A DNA stretch of 64,000 nucleotides, taken from contig NZ_JAJUXK010000001.1 in NCBI RefSeq assembly GCF_021390335.1, positions 806,001 through 870,000 of the forward strand. The letters run 5' to 3'. Both the position numbers and the translations under genes were made by a program. This stretch comes from Dyadobacter sp. CY343 (GTDB lineage Bacteria; Bacteroidota; Bacteroidia; Cytophagales; Spirosomataceae). The notes below the pieces were generated by a model. The model saw only the letters and a program-made list of their open reading frames with translations, had not been told where the DNA came from and searched no databases. Numbering within the stretch: position 1 is the first letter of the stretch; the number at the start of each line of letters is the position of its first letter. Of this stretch, positions 26,793 to 34,074 are shown piece by piece.

Positions 26793-27425
26793 ATGTCCAA
26801 GAAGACAAAATATTACGTAGTCTGGCAGGGGAGGAAGACTGGGATTTTTACGGATTGGAAGGAATGTGAGGCCCAGATTAAAGGTTTTGAGGATGCGCGT
26901 TACAAGTCTTTCGAGTCAGTGGAGGAAGCGGAAAAGGCGATTCAGCGGGATTATTGGGAGTTTGTGACCAAAAAAGATGCAAAACCGGTATTGAAAGAAG
27001 CGCCTGCTTCGGTGGGTAAGCCTATTAAAAACAGCATTATTGTTGATGCGGCCTGGAACACGGCGACGGGCGATATGGAATACCAGGGCATTTACTACCA
27101 AACCGGTAAACGGATCTTTTTACAAGGACCGTTTCAGGATGGTACTAATAATATCGGCGAGTTCCTGGCGATCGTGCACGCACTCGCTTATCTGCAAAAA
27201 AACGAAAGCAGTTTGCCGATTTACAGCGATTCCCGCACTGCGATCAGCTGGATTAAAAAGAAACACGCAAATACAAAACTGGCACTTACTCCAAGAAACA
27301 AACCCGTTTTTGAAATGCTGCAACGCGCCGAAAGGTGGCTCGCGAGCAATACTTATCCGAATAAGATATTGAAATGGGAAACAGAATATTGGGGTGAAAA
27401 TCCGGCAGACTTTGGACGAAAATAA
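26793..27425 (+). CDS. rnhA: ribonuclease HI with N-terminal viroplasmin (RNA/DNA-binding) domain
   Basis: 210 residues. The N-terminal 45 residues (YYVVWQGRKTGIFTDW, then GFEDARYKSFESVEEAEKA) are the caulimovirus viroplasmin/HBD fold that binds RNA:DNA hybrids. From about residue 80 the RNase H core follows, with the four acidic catalytic residues in IIVDAAW, TNNIGEFLAI, IYSDSRTA and ENPADFGR. It degrades RNA in hybrids, such as primers and R-loops. The ATG comes 7 bases after the 8-bp repeat array. The next gene begins 4 bases after the stop. Confidence 0.93.
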   Translation: MSKKTKYYVVWQGRKTGIFTDWKECEAQIKGFEDARYKSFESVEEAEKAIQRDYWEFVTKKDAKPVLKEAPASVGKPIKNSIIVDAAWNTATGDMEYQGIYYQTGKRIFLQGPFQDGTNNIGEFLAIVHALAYLQKNESSLPIYSDSRTAISWIKKKHANTKLALTPRNKPVFEMLQRAERWLASNTYPNKILKWETEYWGENPADFGRK

Positions 27426-27429
27426 ATAT

Positions 27430-28152
27430 ATGGGCAAAAATTCACACTTTCAGTTCAAACAATTTACCATTCAGCAGGACCAATGCGCAATGAAGGTCTG
27501 CACCGATGCGTGCGTGCTCGGCGCGTGGACCGACGTGGATAATGCCGACCGCATTCTCGATATTGGTACCGGCACAGGCTTATTATCGTTGATGATCGCC
27601 CAGCGAAATACCTATGCGGCGATTGATGCCGTCGAAATGGAGGCGGAAGCGTTTTTTCAGGCTGGCGAAAATGTGCATGAAAGTCCATTCCAGGGGCGGA
27701 TCCAGCTTTATCATGAAGCAGTGCAGGATTTTGAATCGGAGTATCAATATGACCTGATCATCACAAATCCGCCTTTTTTTCAGTCTGACCTGCGCTCGCC
27801 GGCTGAGAAGATCAATCAGGCGCATCACGCCGAAACGCTGGATTTTGCCGACTTGCTGGACGCAGTAAGAAAGCTGTTGAAGCCCGAGGGCAGGTTTTCA
27901 ATTCTTTTGCCGGTTGAAGAAGGTATTCAATTCAAGATAATGGCAAATGAACAGGGCTGGCAGTTGCGGCGCGAAATGACCCTTTTTCACAAACCGGAAA
28001 AGAAAGCTTTCAGGTCTCTGATGGAATTTCAGGACCAGGCTTTGCCCGAGCAGGAGGTAACTGAGGAGACTTTGCATATTTACGAAGCCGACGGTGTTAC
28101 TTACGATGCGAAGTTTAAGGAACTGCTCAAAGACTTTTATTTGAAATTTTGA
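27430..28152 (+). CDS. tRNA1(Val) adenine-N6 methyltransferase (TrmN6/YfiC family)
   Basis: 240 residues from the ATG at 27430; a longer frame overlapping rnhA is less likely. Class I SAM methyltransferase: FKQFTIQQDQCAMKV at the start is typical of YfiC, LDIGTGTGLLSLMIA is the SAM-binding loop, and ITNPPFF is the N-P-P-F catalytic motif for methylation of an adenine amino group. The family modifies A37 of tRNA-Val (cmo5UAC) in E. coli. It is tightly spaced after rnhA, so both are probably read from one transcript. Confidence 0.9.
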   Translation: MGKNSHFQFKQFTIQQDQCAMKVCTDACVLGAWTDVDNADRILDIGTGTGLLSLMIAQRNTYAAIDAVEMEAEAFFQAGENVHESPFQGRIQLYHEAVQDFESEYQYDLIITNPPFFQSDLRSPAEKINQAHHAETLDFADLLDAVRKLLKPEGRFSILLPVEEGIQFKIMANEQGWQLRREMTLFHKPEKKAFRSLMEFQDQALPEQEVTEETLHIYEADGVTYDAKFKELLKDFYLKF

Positions 28153-28165
28153 TCGGGAAAAAAGC

Positions 28166-28173
28166 GAACTTTG
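28166..28173 (+). promoter_or_regulatory. Bacteroidota -7-like box before GtrB-like gene
   Basis: GAACTTTG followed by CGG, 40 bases before the GT2 start; a TTTG lies at 28140-28143, 22 bases upstream, close to the -33 spacing. It shares the AACTTTGCG core with boxes at 21516 and 24309. Confidence 0.45.
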
Positions 28174-28213
28174 CGGCACAATACAATCCGGCCGCGCCAT
28201 TGCAGAACATTTC

Positions 28214-29185
28214 ATGACCCATTCAGCTATCCAGATATCCGTTGTTATTCCGCTTTATAATGAAGACGAGTCGCTGCCCGAACTTTGCGAATGGATCACG
28301 CGGGTGATGAATGAGAATGAATTTACTTACGAAGTTTTATTCATCGACGATGGAAGTAAAGATCGCTCGTGGGAAGTTATTTCAAGATTATCACTTGAAA
28401 ATCCGCATGTAAGAGGATTTCGGTTTGTCCGTAATTATGGTAAAACTGCCGCTTTGCAAACAGGCTTTCAAGCCGCACGAGGCGACGTGATCATCACGAT
28501 GGACGCCGATTTGCAGGATAGCCCCGACGAAATTCCCGAATTGTACCGCCTGATCGCGGAAGACAAATACGATCTGATCTCAGGCTGGAAAAAGAAGCGT
28601 TTCGACCCGATTACCAAGACTATTCCTACCAAAATATTCAATGCGGCTACGCGCAGTATTTCCGGCGTTTCGCTCCACGATTTCAATTGCGGGCTGAAAG
28701 CTTACCGGAAAGAAGTAGTGAAAAACATTACGATCTACGGCGAAATGCACCGGTATATTCCGGTTATCGCCAAATGGAACGGTTTTGCCAAGATCGGAGA
28801 GAAGGTAGTGCAGCACCGCGCGCGCAAATACGGACACACGAAATTCGGTTTGGAAAGGTTTATTTTTGGCTTTCTGGATTTGCTTTCGATTGCCTTTGTG
28901 AATAAGTTTGGACGTCGGCCGATGCATTTATTCGGTAGTCTGGGAACTCTTATGTTTTTTCTGGGAAGCATTATAGCCTTTTGGCTTCTTGGTAAGAAAA
29001 TCTATAATATTTATCATTTGCTGCCTTACCGTAACGTTACAGACAACCCACTGTTTTTTCTTGCGCTGGTGGCCATCATGGTCGGTTCTCAGTTATTTCT
29101 TGCGGGGTTTTTGGGCGAACTGTTTGTGAAGCAATCTGTTTCGAAAACAGGCGATTACAATATCTCCGAACGTGCCGGGATTTAA
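28214..29185 (+). CDS. GtrB/DPM1-like polyprenyl-phosphate glycosyltransferase (GT2)
   Basis: 323 residues. The GT-A domain shows ISVVIPLYNEDE, FIDDGSKDRSW and the metal site ITMDADLQDSPDE (D-x-D and the Q-D pair). Conserved NYGKTAALQTGF and DFNCGLKAYRKEV blocks match the DPM1/GtrB group. Two transmembrane helices close the protein (about 230-260 and 275-300). It probably loads a sugar from a nucleotide donor onto undecaprenyl phosphate at the inner membrane, supplying GT-C enzymes such as the one at 12593-14455. It has its own promoter-like box and stands between the TrmN6 and pyrophosphatase genes. Confidence 0.92.
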   Translation: MTHSAIQISVVIPLYNEDESLPELCEWITRVMNENEFTYEVLFIDDGSKDRSWEVISRLSLENPHVRGFRFVRNYGKTAALQTGFQAARGDVIITMDADLQDSPDEIPELYRLIAEDKYDLISGWKKKRFDPITKTIPTKIFNAATRSISGVSLHDFNCGLKAYRKEVVKNITIYGEMHRYIPVIAKWNGFAKIGEKVVQHRARKYGHTKFGLERFIFGFLDLLSIAFVNKFGRRPMHLFGSLGTLMFFLGSIIAFWLLGKKIYNIYHLLPYRNVTDNPLFFLALVAIMVGSQLFLAGFLGELFVKQSVSKTGDYNISERAGI

Positions 29186-29236
29186 TTACTCAATTGTTAA
29201 TTCTTTAAAATATAAAATAAGTTACTAATACAAATA

Positions 29237-29848
29237 ATGATCGCTAACGTACACAAAGCACATCCCTGGCATGGAATTCCAATGGGTGACAACGCACCCG
29301 AGCTTGTAACCGCATTTATTGAGATTGTTCCTACCGATACCGTTAAATATGAAATTGATAAAGCGTCGGGCTATCTGATCATCGACCGGCCGCAGAAATA
29401 TTCCAATATTGTTCCGGCACTCTACGGCTTTATCCCAAAAACATATTGCGCAGATAAAATCGCTGCATTGGCGCGTGAGCGTTCGGGCCGGGATGTGACG
29501 GAGGGCGATGGCGATGCACTTGATATTCTGGTACTTTGCGAGAAGATCATTTCGCACGGAGATATCCTTTGCCAGGCCAAGCCGATCGGCGGCATTCGTC
29601 TGATCGATGGTGGTGAAGCTGATGATAAAATTATCGCGGTTTTAAAGGGAGATGAGGTTTATGGTGGATTTTCAGATTTGAGCCAGCTGCCGGAAGGTAT
29701 CGTGGAGCGTTTGAAACATTATTTCCTGACTTACAAAAACCTGCCGGGTGAAAAGGCGCATATCGAAATTACCAATGTTTACGGTAAGGAAGAAGCGCAC
29801 GAAGTGATCATGACTTCTGTTGAAGATTACAAGCATTCATTCTATTGA
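29237..29848 (+). CDS. ppa: inorganic pyrophosphatase, family I
   Basis: 203 residues. It hydrolyses pyrophosphate to phosphate in the cytoplasm and so pulls biosynthetic reactions forward. Key blocks are HPWHGIP, YEIDKASGYLIIDRP with the metal/substrate lysine, YGFIPKTYC, and the signature EGDGDALDILVL, which holds the three metal-binding aspartates. A further acidic site lies in DGGEADDKIIAV. It is followed by a good intrinsic terminator (29893-29924), so it is probably monocistronic. Confidence 0.95.
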   Translation: MIANVHKAHPWHGIPMGDNAPELVTAFIEIVPTDTVKYEIDKASGYLIIDRPQKYSNIVPALYGFIPKTYCADKIAALARERSGRDVTEGDGDALDILVLCEKIISHGDILCQAKPIGGIRLIDGGEADDKIIAVLKGDEVYGGFSDLSQLPEGIVERLKHYFLTYKNLPGEKAHIEITNVYGKEEAHEVIMTSVEDYKHSFY

Positions 29849-29892
29849 GCAACTGATATTCAGCATGAATAGCTGAATGCTGTCATAATTTA

Positions 29893-29924
29893 GAGCCGTT
29901 TCCGATAGGGGCGGCTCTTCTTTT
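29893..29924 (+). terminator. intrinsic terminator after ppa
   Basis: GAGCCG pairs with CGGCTC, extended by TTCC/GGGG wobble pairs around a short loop, followed by TTCTTTTAT. A second small hairpin (ATTCAGC/GCTGAAT, 29858-29878) lies upstream of it. Confidence 0.75.
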
Positions 29925-29929
29925 ATTCG

Positions 29930-29937
29930 TATCTTTG
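29930..29937 (+). promoter_or_regulatory. Bacteroidota -7 box upstream of prfC
   Basis: TATCTTTG followed by CGG matches TAnnTTTG exactly. It lies just behind the ppa terminator and 49 bases before the prfC start. Confidence 0.55.
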
Positions 29938-29986
29938 CGGAAATTTTGATTCATCAGAATCGCTGAAATCAGTATCTCAATTCTAC

Positions 29987-31582
29987 ATGAGTAACATAGA
30001 GGAAATAAAAAAACGCCGCACTTTTGCGATCATCAGTCACCCGGATGCCGGGAAAACAACCCTGACGGAAAAGCTGCTTTTGTTCGGAGGCGCAATACAG
30101 ACTGCGGGGGCGGTGAAGTCCAATAAGATCAAGAAAACGGCTACTTCCGATTTTATGGAGATCGAGAAGCAAAGAGGTATCTCGGTCGCTACCTCCGTAA
30201 TGACGTTTGAATATAAAGACCTGCTGATCAATATCCTGGATACCCCGGGCCACAAGGATTTTGCAGAAGATACCTACCGGACTTTGACGGCGGTGGATAG
30301 TGTTATTCTCGTTGTGGACTGCGTAAAAGGCGTGGAGGAACAAACTGAAAGGCTAATGGAAGTGTGCCGGATGCGTAATACGCCGGTTATTATTTTCATC
30401 AATAAATTAGATAGAGAGGGCCAGAATCCATTTGAATTGCTCGATGAACTGGAAAGCAAACTAAGTATCCGCGTTCGTCCGCTTACCTGGCCGATCAATA
30501 TGGGTGCTAATTTTAAAGGTGTTTACAGCTTGTACGAACAAATGCTGTATTTCTTTAAGATCAACAAAACCAAGATTGAAAGCAATGTAGCGAAGGTAAG
30601 TCTGGATGACGAGAGCCTCACGGAGCTGGTTGGAGAAAAGGACGCTGAGCAGCTGACAGAAGATGTTGAGCTGGTGGAAGGCGTTTATGACGTATTTTCG
30701 GAAGAAGCTTATCAAAAGGGAGAGCTGGCTCCTGTTTTCTTTGGAAGTGCGATCAATAACTTCGGTATCAAGGAATTGCTGGATACATTCTGTGAAATTT
30801 CCCCGATCCCGCAACCCCGCCCGACCGACGTGCGCGAGGTAGCGCCGACAGAACCGAAGTTTACCGGATTTGTATTTAAAATCCACGCAAACCTTGACCC
30901 ACGCCACCGCGACCGCATTGCATTCCTGCGCATTTGTTCTGGAAAATTTGAAAGAGGAAAATTCTATAAACACGTCAGATTAGGCAAAGACGTACGTTTT
31001 TCGAGCCCATTTACATTTATGGCTTCGGATAAAAGTGTAATGGACGAAGGATTCCCCGGCGACGTAGTGGGATTATACGATACCGGCAGCTTTAAGATCG
31101 GAGATACACTGACAGAAGGCGAAATCCTGCAATTCTCGGGTATACCAAGCTTTTCTCCTGAGATATTCAAGGAATTGATCAATATGGATCCGATGAAATC
31201 CAAGCAATTGGAAAAAGGTATCCAGCAGCTGACCGACGAAGGTGTTGCGCAGTTGTTTACCTTGGATCTTGGTAATAGAAAGATTGTAGGAACGGTAGGG
31301 GAGCTTCAATTTGACGTAATTCAATACCGGCTCGAACACGAATACGGCGCAAAATGCCGCTGGGTACCGATGAGTACTTCCCGCGCCTGCTGGCTTACCG
31401 CCGACGAAAAACCGGCCATGGACCAGTTTATCAGATTAAAAGGAAACCAGATCGCCTACGACAAAGACCGTAACCCGGTTTTCCTGGCAGATTCTGAATG
31501 GATGATCCGCATGAACCGCGAAAACAATCCCGCAATACATTTCCATTTCACTTCGGAGTTTAAGACGGAGATGGCGATGTAG
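29987..31582 (+). CDS. prfC: peptide chain release factor 3 (RF3 GTPase)
   Basis: 531 residues, standard length. A translational GTPase that removes RF1/RF2 from the ribosome after termination. GTP-binding motifs are visible: [15 protein letters not shown] (P-loop), the [10 protein letters not shown] switch I region, [18 protein letters not shown] (switch II, catalytic H), and INKLDREG for guanine recognition. The beta-barrel domain II and the RF3-specific C-terminal domain (for example [17 protein letters not shown]) are complete. It has its own promoter-like box and is followed by a G/A-rich repeat and a strong terminator. Confidence 0.97.
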   Translation: MSNIEEIKKRRTFAIISHPDAGKTTLTEKLLLFGGAIQTAGAVKSNKIKKTATSDFMEIEKQRGISVATSVMTFEYKDLLINILDTPGHKDFAEDTYRTLTAVDSVILVVDCVKGVEEQTERLMEVCRMRNTPVIIFINKLDREGQNPFELLDELESKLSIRVRPLTWPINMGANFKGVYSLYEQMLYFFKINKTKIESNVAKVSLDDESLTELVGEKDAEQLTEDVELVEGVYDVFSEEAYQKGELAPVFFGSAINNFGIKELLDTFCEISPIPQPRPTDVREVAPTEPKFTGFVFKIHANLDPRHRDRIAFLRICSGKFERGKFYKHVRLGKDVRFSSPFTFMASDKSVMDEGFPGDVVGLYDTGSFKIGDTLTEGEILQFSGIPSFSPEIFKELINMDPMKSKQLEKGIQQLTDEGVAQLFTLDLGNRKIVGTVGELQFDVIQYRLEHEYGAKCRWVPMSTSRACWLTADEKPAMDQFIRLKGNQIAYDKDRNPVFLADSEWMIRMNRENNPAIHFHFTSEFKTEMAM

Positions 31583-31707
31583 GGAGGAAGGAGGAAAGGG
31601 AGGAAGGAGGATGGAATAAGGGAGAAAGGAAATCAGCGTTGATCTTCCTTTCTCCTTTTCTTTTTTATTTTTCCTTCCTCCGTTTCTCCTTCCTCCCTTT
31701 CCTCCCC
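31583..31707. repeat. purine/pyrimidine inverted repeat enclosing the prfC terminator
   Basis: A G/A-rich arm begins directly after the prfC TAG. Its segment 31590-31608 is a perfect 19-bp reverse complement of 31688-31706, a C/T-rich arm next to the end of the Spy-like gene. Between the arms sits a shorter hairpin with its own T-rich tract. The left arm resembles the tract after pepT (26680-26706). Confidence 0.8.
31621..31670 (+). terminator. strong intrinsic terminator after prfC
   Basis: A 15-bp stem (GGAGAAAGGAAATCA with its complement, one bulged C at 31644) around a GCGT loop, followed by a T-rich tract with runs of four to six T. It lies inside the larger G/A inverted repeat. Confidence 0.8.
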
Positions 31708-31711
31708 AATT

Positions 31712-32077
31712 CTAATTCCTAGGCTCCCTCTCACCGCGATTCCCCCTGCGATCTTCCAGCATCGTCTTATACTTCTCTTGCTGCTCGACGGTCAGGATTT
31801 TTGCGATTTCGTTGTTGAATGTTTCCATTGATGCGCGCATTTCTGAGCGGTCTCCGTTTGATTTTTCACGCAATTCCTGCATTTTCTGAGCTCTGGCCAG
31901 GCTTAAGTTGTAAACTTGCTTTTTCTGGTCTTCTGATAAGTTCAGATTTTCAGTCAGCGTTTTCGTTTGGTTTTCGGCGCGTTGCTCCGCTGTCATATTT
32001 CCACCGCCGCCCTGCCGCTGTGCGAAGGCAGTTACTGTGGCGAAAGTCAATAAAAAGACAAACAATATTTTTCTCAT
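31712..32077 (-). CDS. small secreted Spy/CpxP-like helical protein
   Basis: 121 residues with a clear signal peptide (about 1-19, ending AFAQ). The mature part is helical and charged. LTENLNLSEDQKKQVYNLSLARAQKM and the later KILTVEQQEKYKTML resemble the two LTxxQ motifs of the Spy/CpxP periplasmic family; similar short proteins are frequent in Bacteroidota. The C-terminal tail is arginine/glycine-rich. It may act as a periplasmic chaperone or stress protein. It is monocistronic, convergent with prfC and separated from it by the inverted-repeat terminator region. Confidence 0.75.
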   Translation of the reverse strand: MRKILFVFLLTFATVTAFAQRQGGGGNMTAEQRAENQTKTLTENLNLSEDQKKQVYNLSLARAQKMQELREKSNGDRSEMRASMETFNNEIAKILTVEQQEKYKTMLEDRRGNRGEREPRN

Positions 32078-32146
32078 GGTCTTAAAGTTTTGATACTCGG
32101 GTTAGAGTATGATTTTGGGATTTAGTTTAATTGTCTTTTTGAGATT

Positions 32147-32890
32147 TCAGTAAAACATCCGCACCATCAGCGCAATAGCGATTGCGCAAGTGTAGCTCAT
32201 CAGTGTCCCGACCAGTACATATTCTGATTTTTTGCTGATGTAGGCGGGAGAAGTTTCGGGTGCCGGCGCCTTGTCGTTGTACCGGAGAAGCGATTTGGCC
32301 GCGATCAGAAATCCGATTGCGGAGAATTGATTAGCCAATACAAACACAAAAATCAGCAGCCTTTCCGACATGCCGATCCAGCGGCCGGCGTTAGCAAGAT
32401 TGTCGTCAGCTTCCGGCGCCAGCTTGCTCAATTCTTCACGCCACGGGCGGGTGAGGATACCAACCAGAAATGAAACAGGGGAGAGTGACGTCAATGCACC
32501 TGCCATTGTCGCTAATGTTTTGGGAGTATCCAGCCACGTTAAGAACTGCTGGAAACCTGGTTCGACAGTATTAGTCAGTAGCAGTGCTGCAATAGCAATA
32601 GTGAGAATGTGGGCAATCTGGTCGGTGATAAACCAGGCGAGCGAACCTTTCTTGTCGAATGAAATCTTGACTACATCAATAACCCCGTGAGCAAGTCCCA
32701 GGAGCAATGCGGGCATCGGATTATCCCATTGGTGTAGTATAATGTAAGAAACCACAATCACCAGCAGGATATGCCAGTAGAGGTATTTTGATCTGAAAGA
32801 CTTTTTCTTCTTGTCTGTTACCCAGTTAGTTGGCTGCCAGTAAAAATCGACTAAAACGTGAGCGAGGAGCAGCAGCAGAAATTCAGTCAT
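32147..32890 (-). CDS. DUF3307 integral membrane protein
   Basis: 247 residues with about six to seven hydrophobic segments. The N-terminal block LLLLLAHVLVDFYWQPTNWV, the LYWHILLVIVVSYIILH helix and LLLGLAHGVIDVVKISF match DUF3307, with conserved H and D residues inside the membrane segments. The function of the family is unknown. It begins 6 bases after the SatD-like gene, a pairing that recurs in many genomes, so the two proteins probably act together. The pair is preceded by three 29-bp repeats, implying shared control. Confidence 0.85.
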   Translation of the reverse strand: MTEFLLLLLAHVLVDFYWQPTNWVTDKKKKSFRSKYLYWHILLVIVVSYIILHQWDNPMPALLLGLAHGVIDVVKISFDKKGSLAWFITDQIAHILTIAIAALLLTNTVEPGFQQFLTWLDTPKTLATMAGALTSLSPVSFLVGILTRPWREELSKLAPEADDNLANAGRWIGMSERLLIFVFVLANQFSAIGFLIAAKSLLRYNDKAPAPETSPAYISKKSEYVLVGTLMSYTCAIAIALMVRMFY

Positions 32891-32896
32891 CAGAAG

Positions 32897-33529
32897 TTAG
32901 CGCTTTGTGTATAGTGATAATTGCCTGGGAAAAGTACTAAGAAAATTTTCAATTGCCCACCATTTAGCAGCTGCAATTCGCTGGCTCGCCGCTGACTGGC
33001 TGATCGATAGCTGCTCGGCTATCTGGCTCACTGTTTTTCCTTGCAGCAATGCCGTGATCACCTGGCTTTGTGACATAGTCCAGCCTTCTATCAACGTTTC
33101 GAGCAGTCCGAGTGTAGCAGTCAGCGGCTCCGAGGGTACAGGCAGTGCAATTGCAATGCGGGCTTTTTGCAGGCGAATCGTGTCGGCGAGGCGGCCGGAT
33201 AGCCGGAAAGCTTCTCCGTCGGAAGTACCTGCTCGCTCGGTCAGCATTTCAGTTTTCCCGATCCCTATTGCAATGCGCAGATCTGCATTTGGTGCGTGAG
33301 AACGCATGATAGCACGGGCTAAAATAGCCACGTGCGCAGCCTGATCTGCATTTTTGAGTACCCCCTGAAAACTGTCGCCCCGGTAAATTTCAGGTTTCAG
33401 CAGCCACTTAAAAGACTGATGGTCCCGTAAAGTTTGTATCAATTCTTGCAGCCACAGTGCAGTGTCTTCTCGCGTAAAGCTGGTCGAATTGACCATATCA
33501 GCGGTAAAAACGGCGTGATGCTTTTTCAT
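32897..33529 (-). CDS. SatD family protein with C-terminal helix-turn-helix
   Basis: 210 residues. The N-terminal part (HAVFTADMVNSTSF, then YRGDSFQGVL and DLRIAIGIGK) fits the SatD family, which has a nucleotide-cyclase-like ferredoxin appearance with DxVxS and GDSF motifs but no confirmed activity. Residues about 155-195 (LLQGKTVSQIAEQLSISQSAAS followed by a recognition-like helix) form a sigma-region-4-like helix-turn-helix. It starts immediately beside three palindromic 29-bp repeats, so autoregulation is plausible. The downstream partner is DUF3307. SatD was named from Streptococcus mutans acid-tolerance genes; its biochemical function is unsettled. Confidence 0.82.
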   Translation of the reverse strand: MKKHHAVFTADMVNSTSFTREDTALWLQELIQTLRDHQSFKWLLKPEIYRGDSFQGVLKNADQAAHVAILARAIMRSHAPNADLRIAIGIGKTEMLTERAGTSDGEAFRLSGRLADTIRLQKARIAIALPVPSEPLTATLGLLETLIEGWTMSQSQVITALLQGKTVSQIAEQLSISQSAASQRIAAAKWWAIENFLSTFPRQLSLYTKR

Positions 33530-33531
33530 TT

Positions 33532-33618
33532 ATATAAGCTTTTTACCTTATAATAGGTGAATATAAGGAAAAAACCTTATATAGGGCATATATAAGGTAA
33601 AAGCCTTATATATTTCAA
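33532..33618. promoter_or_regulatory. three 29-bp direct repeats, each with an ATATAAGG-N6-CCTTATAT-type palindrome
   Basis: Units start at 33532, 33561 and 33590. Unit 2 has a perfect 8-bp inverted repeat (33561-33568 with 33575-33582). Unit 3 has a perfect 10-bp one (33588-33597 with 33604-33613). Unit 1 has 6 bp (33533-33538 with 33547-33552). Palindrome centres are exactly 29 bp apart. The array fills the gap before the satD-like start and just reaches the stop of the upstream gene, as expected of an operator for a dimeric regulator or of stacked RNA hairpins in the satD leader. Confidence 0.8.
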
Positions 33619-33902
33619 GAGTAAAAATTGAAAAGATATGCTCTTTCATCATCGAAAGATCCATTAAAAACCTCTGAACCAGCGCGTTTGTACCAGTATC
33701 CTGCATTCCAGGTGTCGCCCTCAACCCGGTGTAAATAGGCATGTAAACGATCGTAATTTCGGGTGCCTTCTGCACTTTGTGCGATATTGTGCGCCGCTTC
33801 CCAATCGCCTTTTGCGTCGTACCAGAGTGCCTTTATGAGTTCAGGAAGACCAGCTGGCGGGATTTTCAGTGAAAGGGATTCTTGAAATTGGTCGTAAGTC
33901 AT
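33615..33902 (-). CDS. conserved small protein of unknown function
   Basis: 95 residues, soluble and aromatic-rich. The conserved-looking core is ALWYDAKGDWEAAHNIAQ, then HAYLHRVEGDTWNAGYWYKRAG; similar hypothetical proteins occur in Bacteroidota and Proteobacteria as far as I recall. The two-helix-per-block layout with W, A and H positions resembles a single TPR-like helical hairpin. Its stop lies within the third palindromic repeat before the SatD-like gene, so it is upstream of that pair on the same strand, but it need not be co-regulated. Confidence 0.7.
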   Translation of the reverse strand: MTYDQFQESLSLKIPPAGLPELIKALWYDAKGDWEAAHNIAQSAEGTRNYDRLHAYLHRVEGDTWNAGYWYKRAGSEVFNGSFDDERAYLFNFYS

Positions 33903-34074
33903 AAGTCTGTATTGTTATTAAAGTATTTGAAAAAGTATCACAAAATGTAAAAAAAACAGGCAACATGAAAATTCGCAGCGGCAATTGTAACTTCCGGAGA
34001 ATATCATGCCTGCCGGGCGTTTTGCTGATTTTCATTGTATATTGTAAAGTTGAATCTGAACCACTAACCGATAT

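Noticed and set aside
33532-33618. CRISPR-like repeat array of 29-bp units
   Set aside because: The units are contiguous with no unique spacers between them, and there are no cas genes; an operator or leader-hairpin array fits better.
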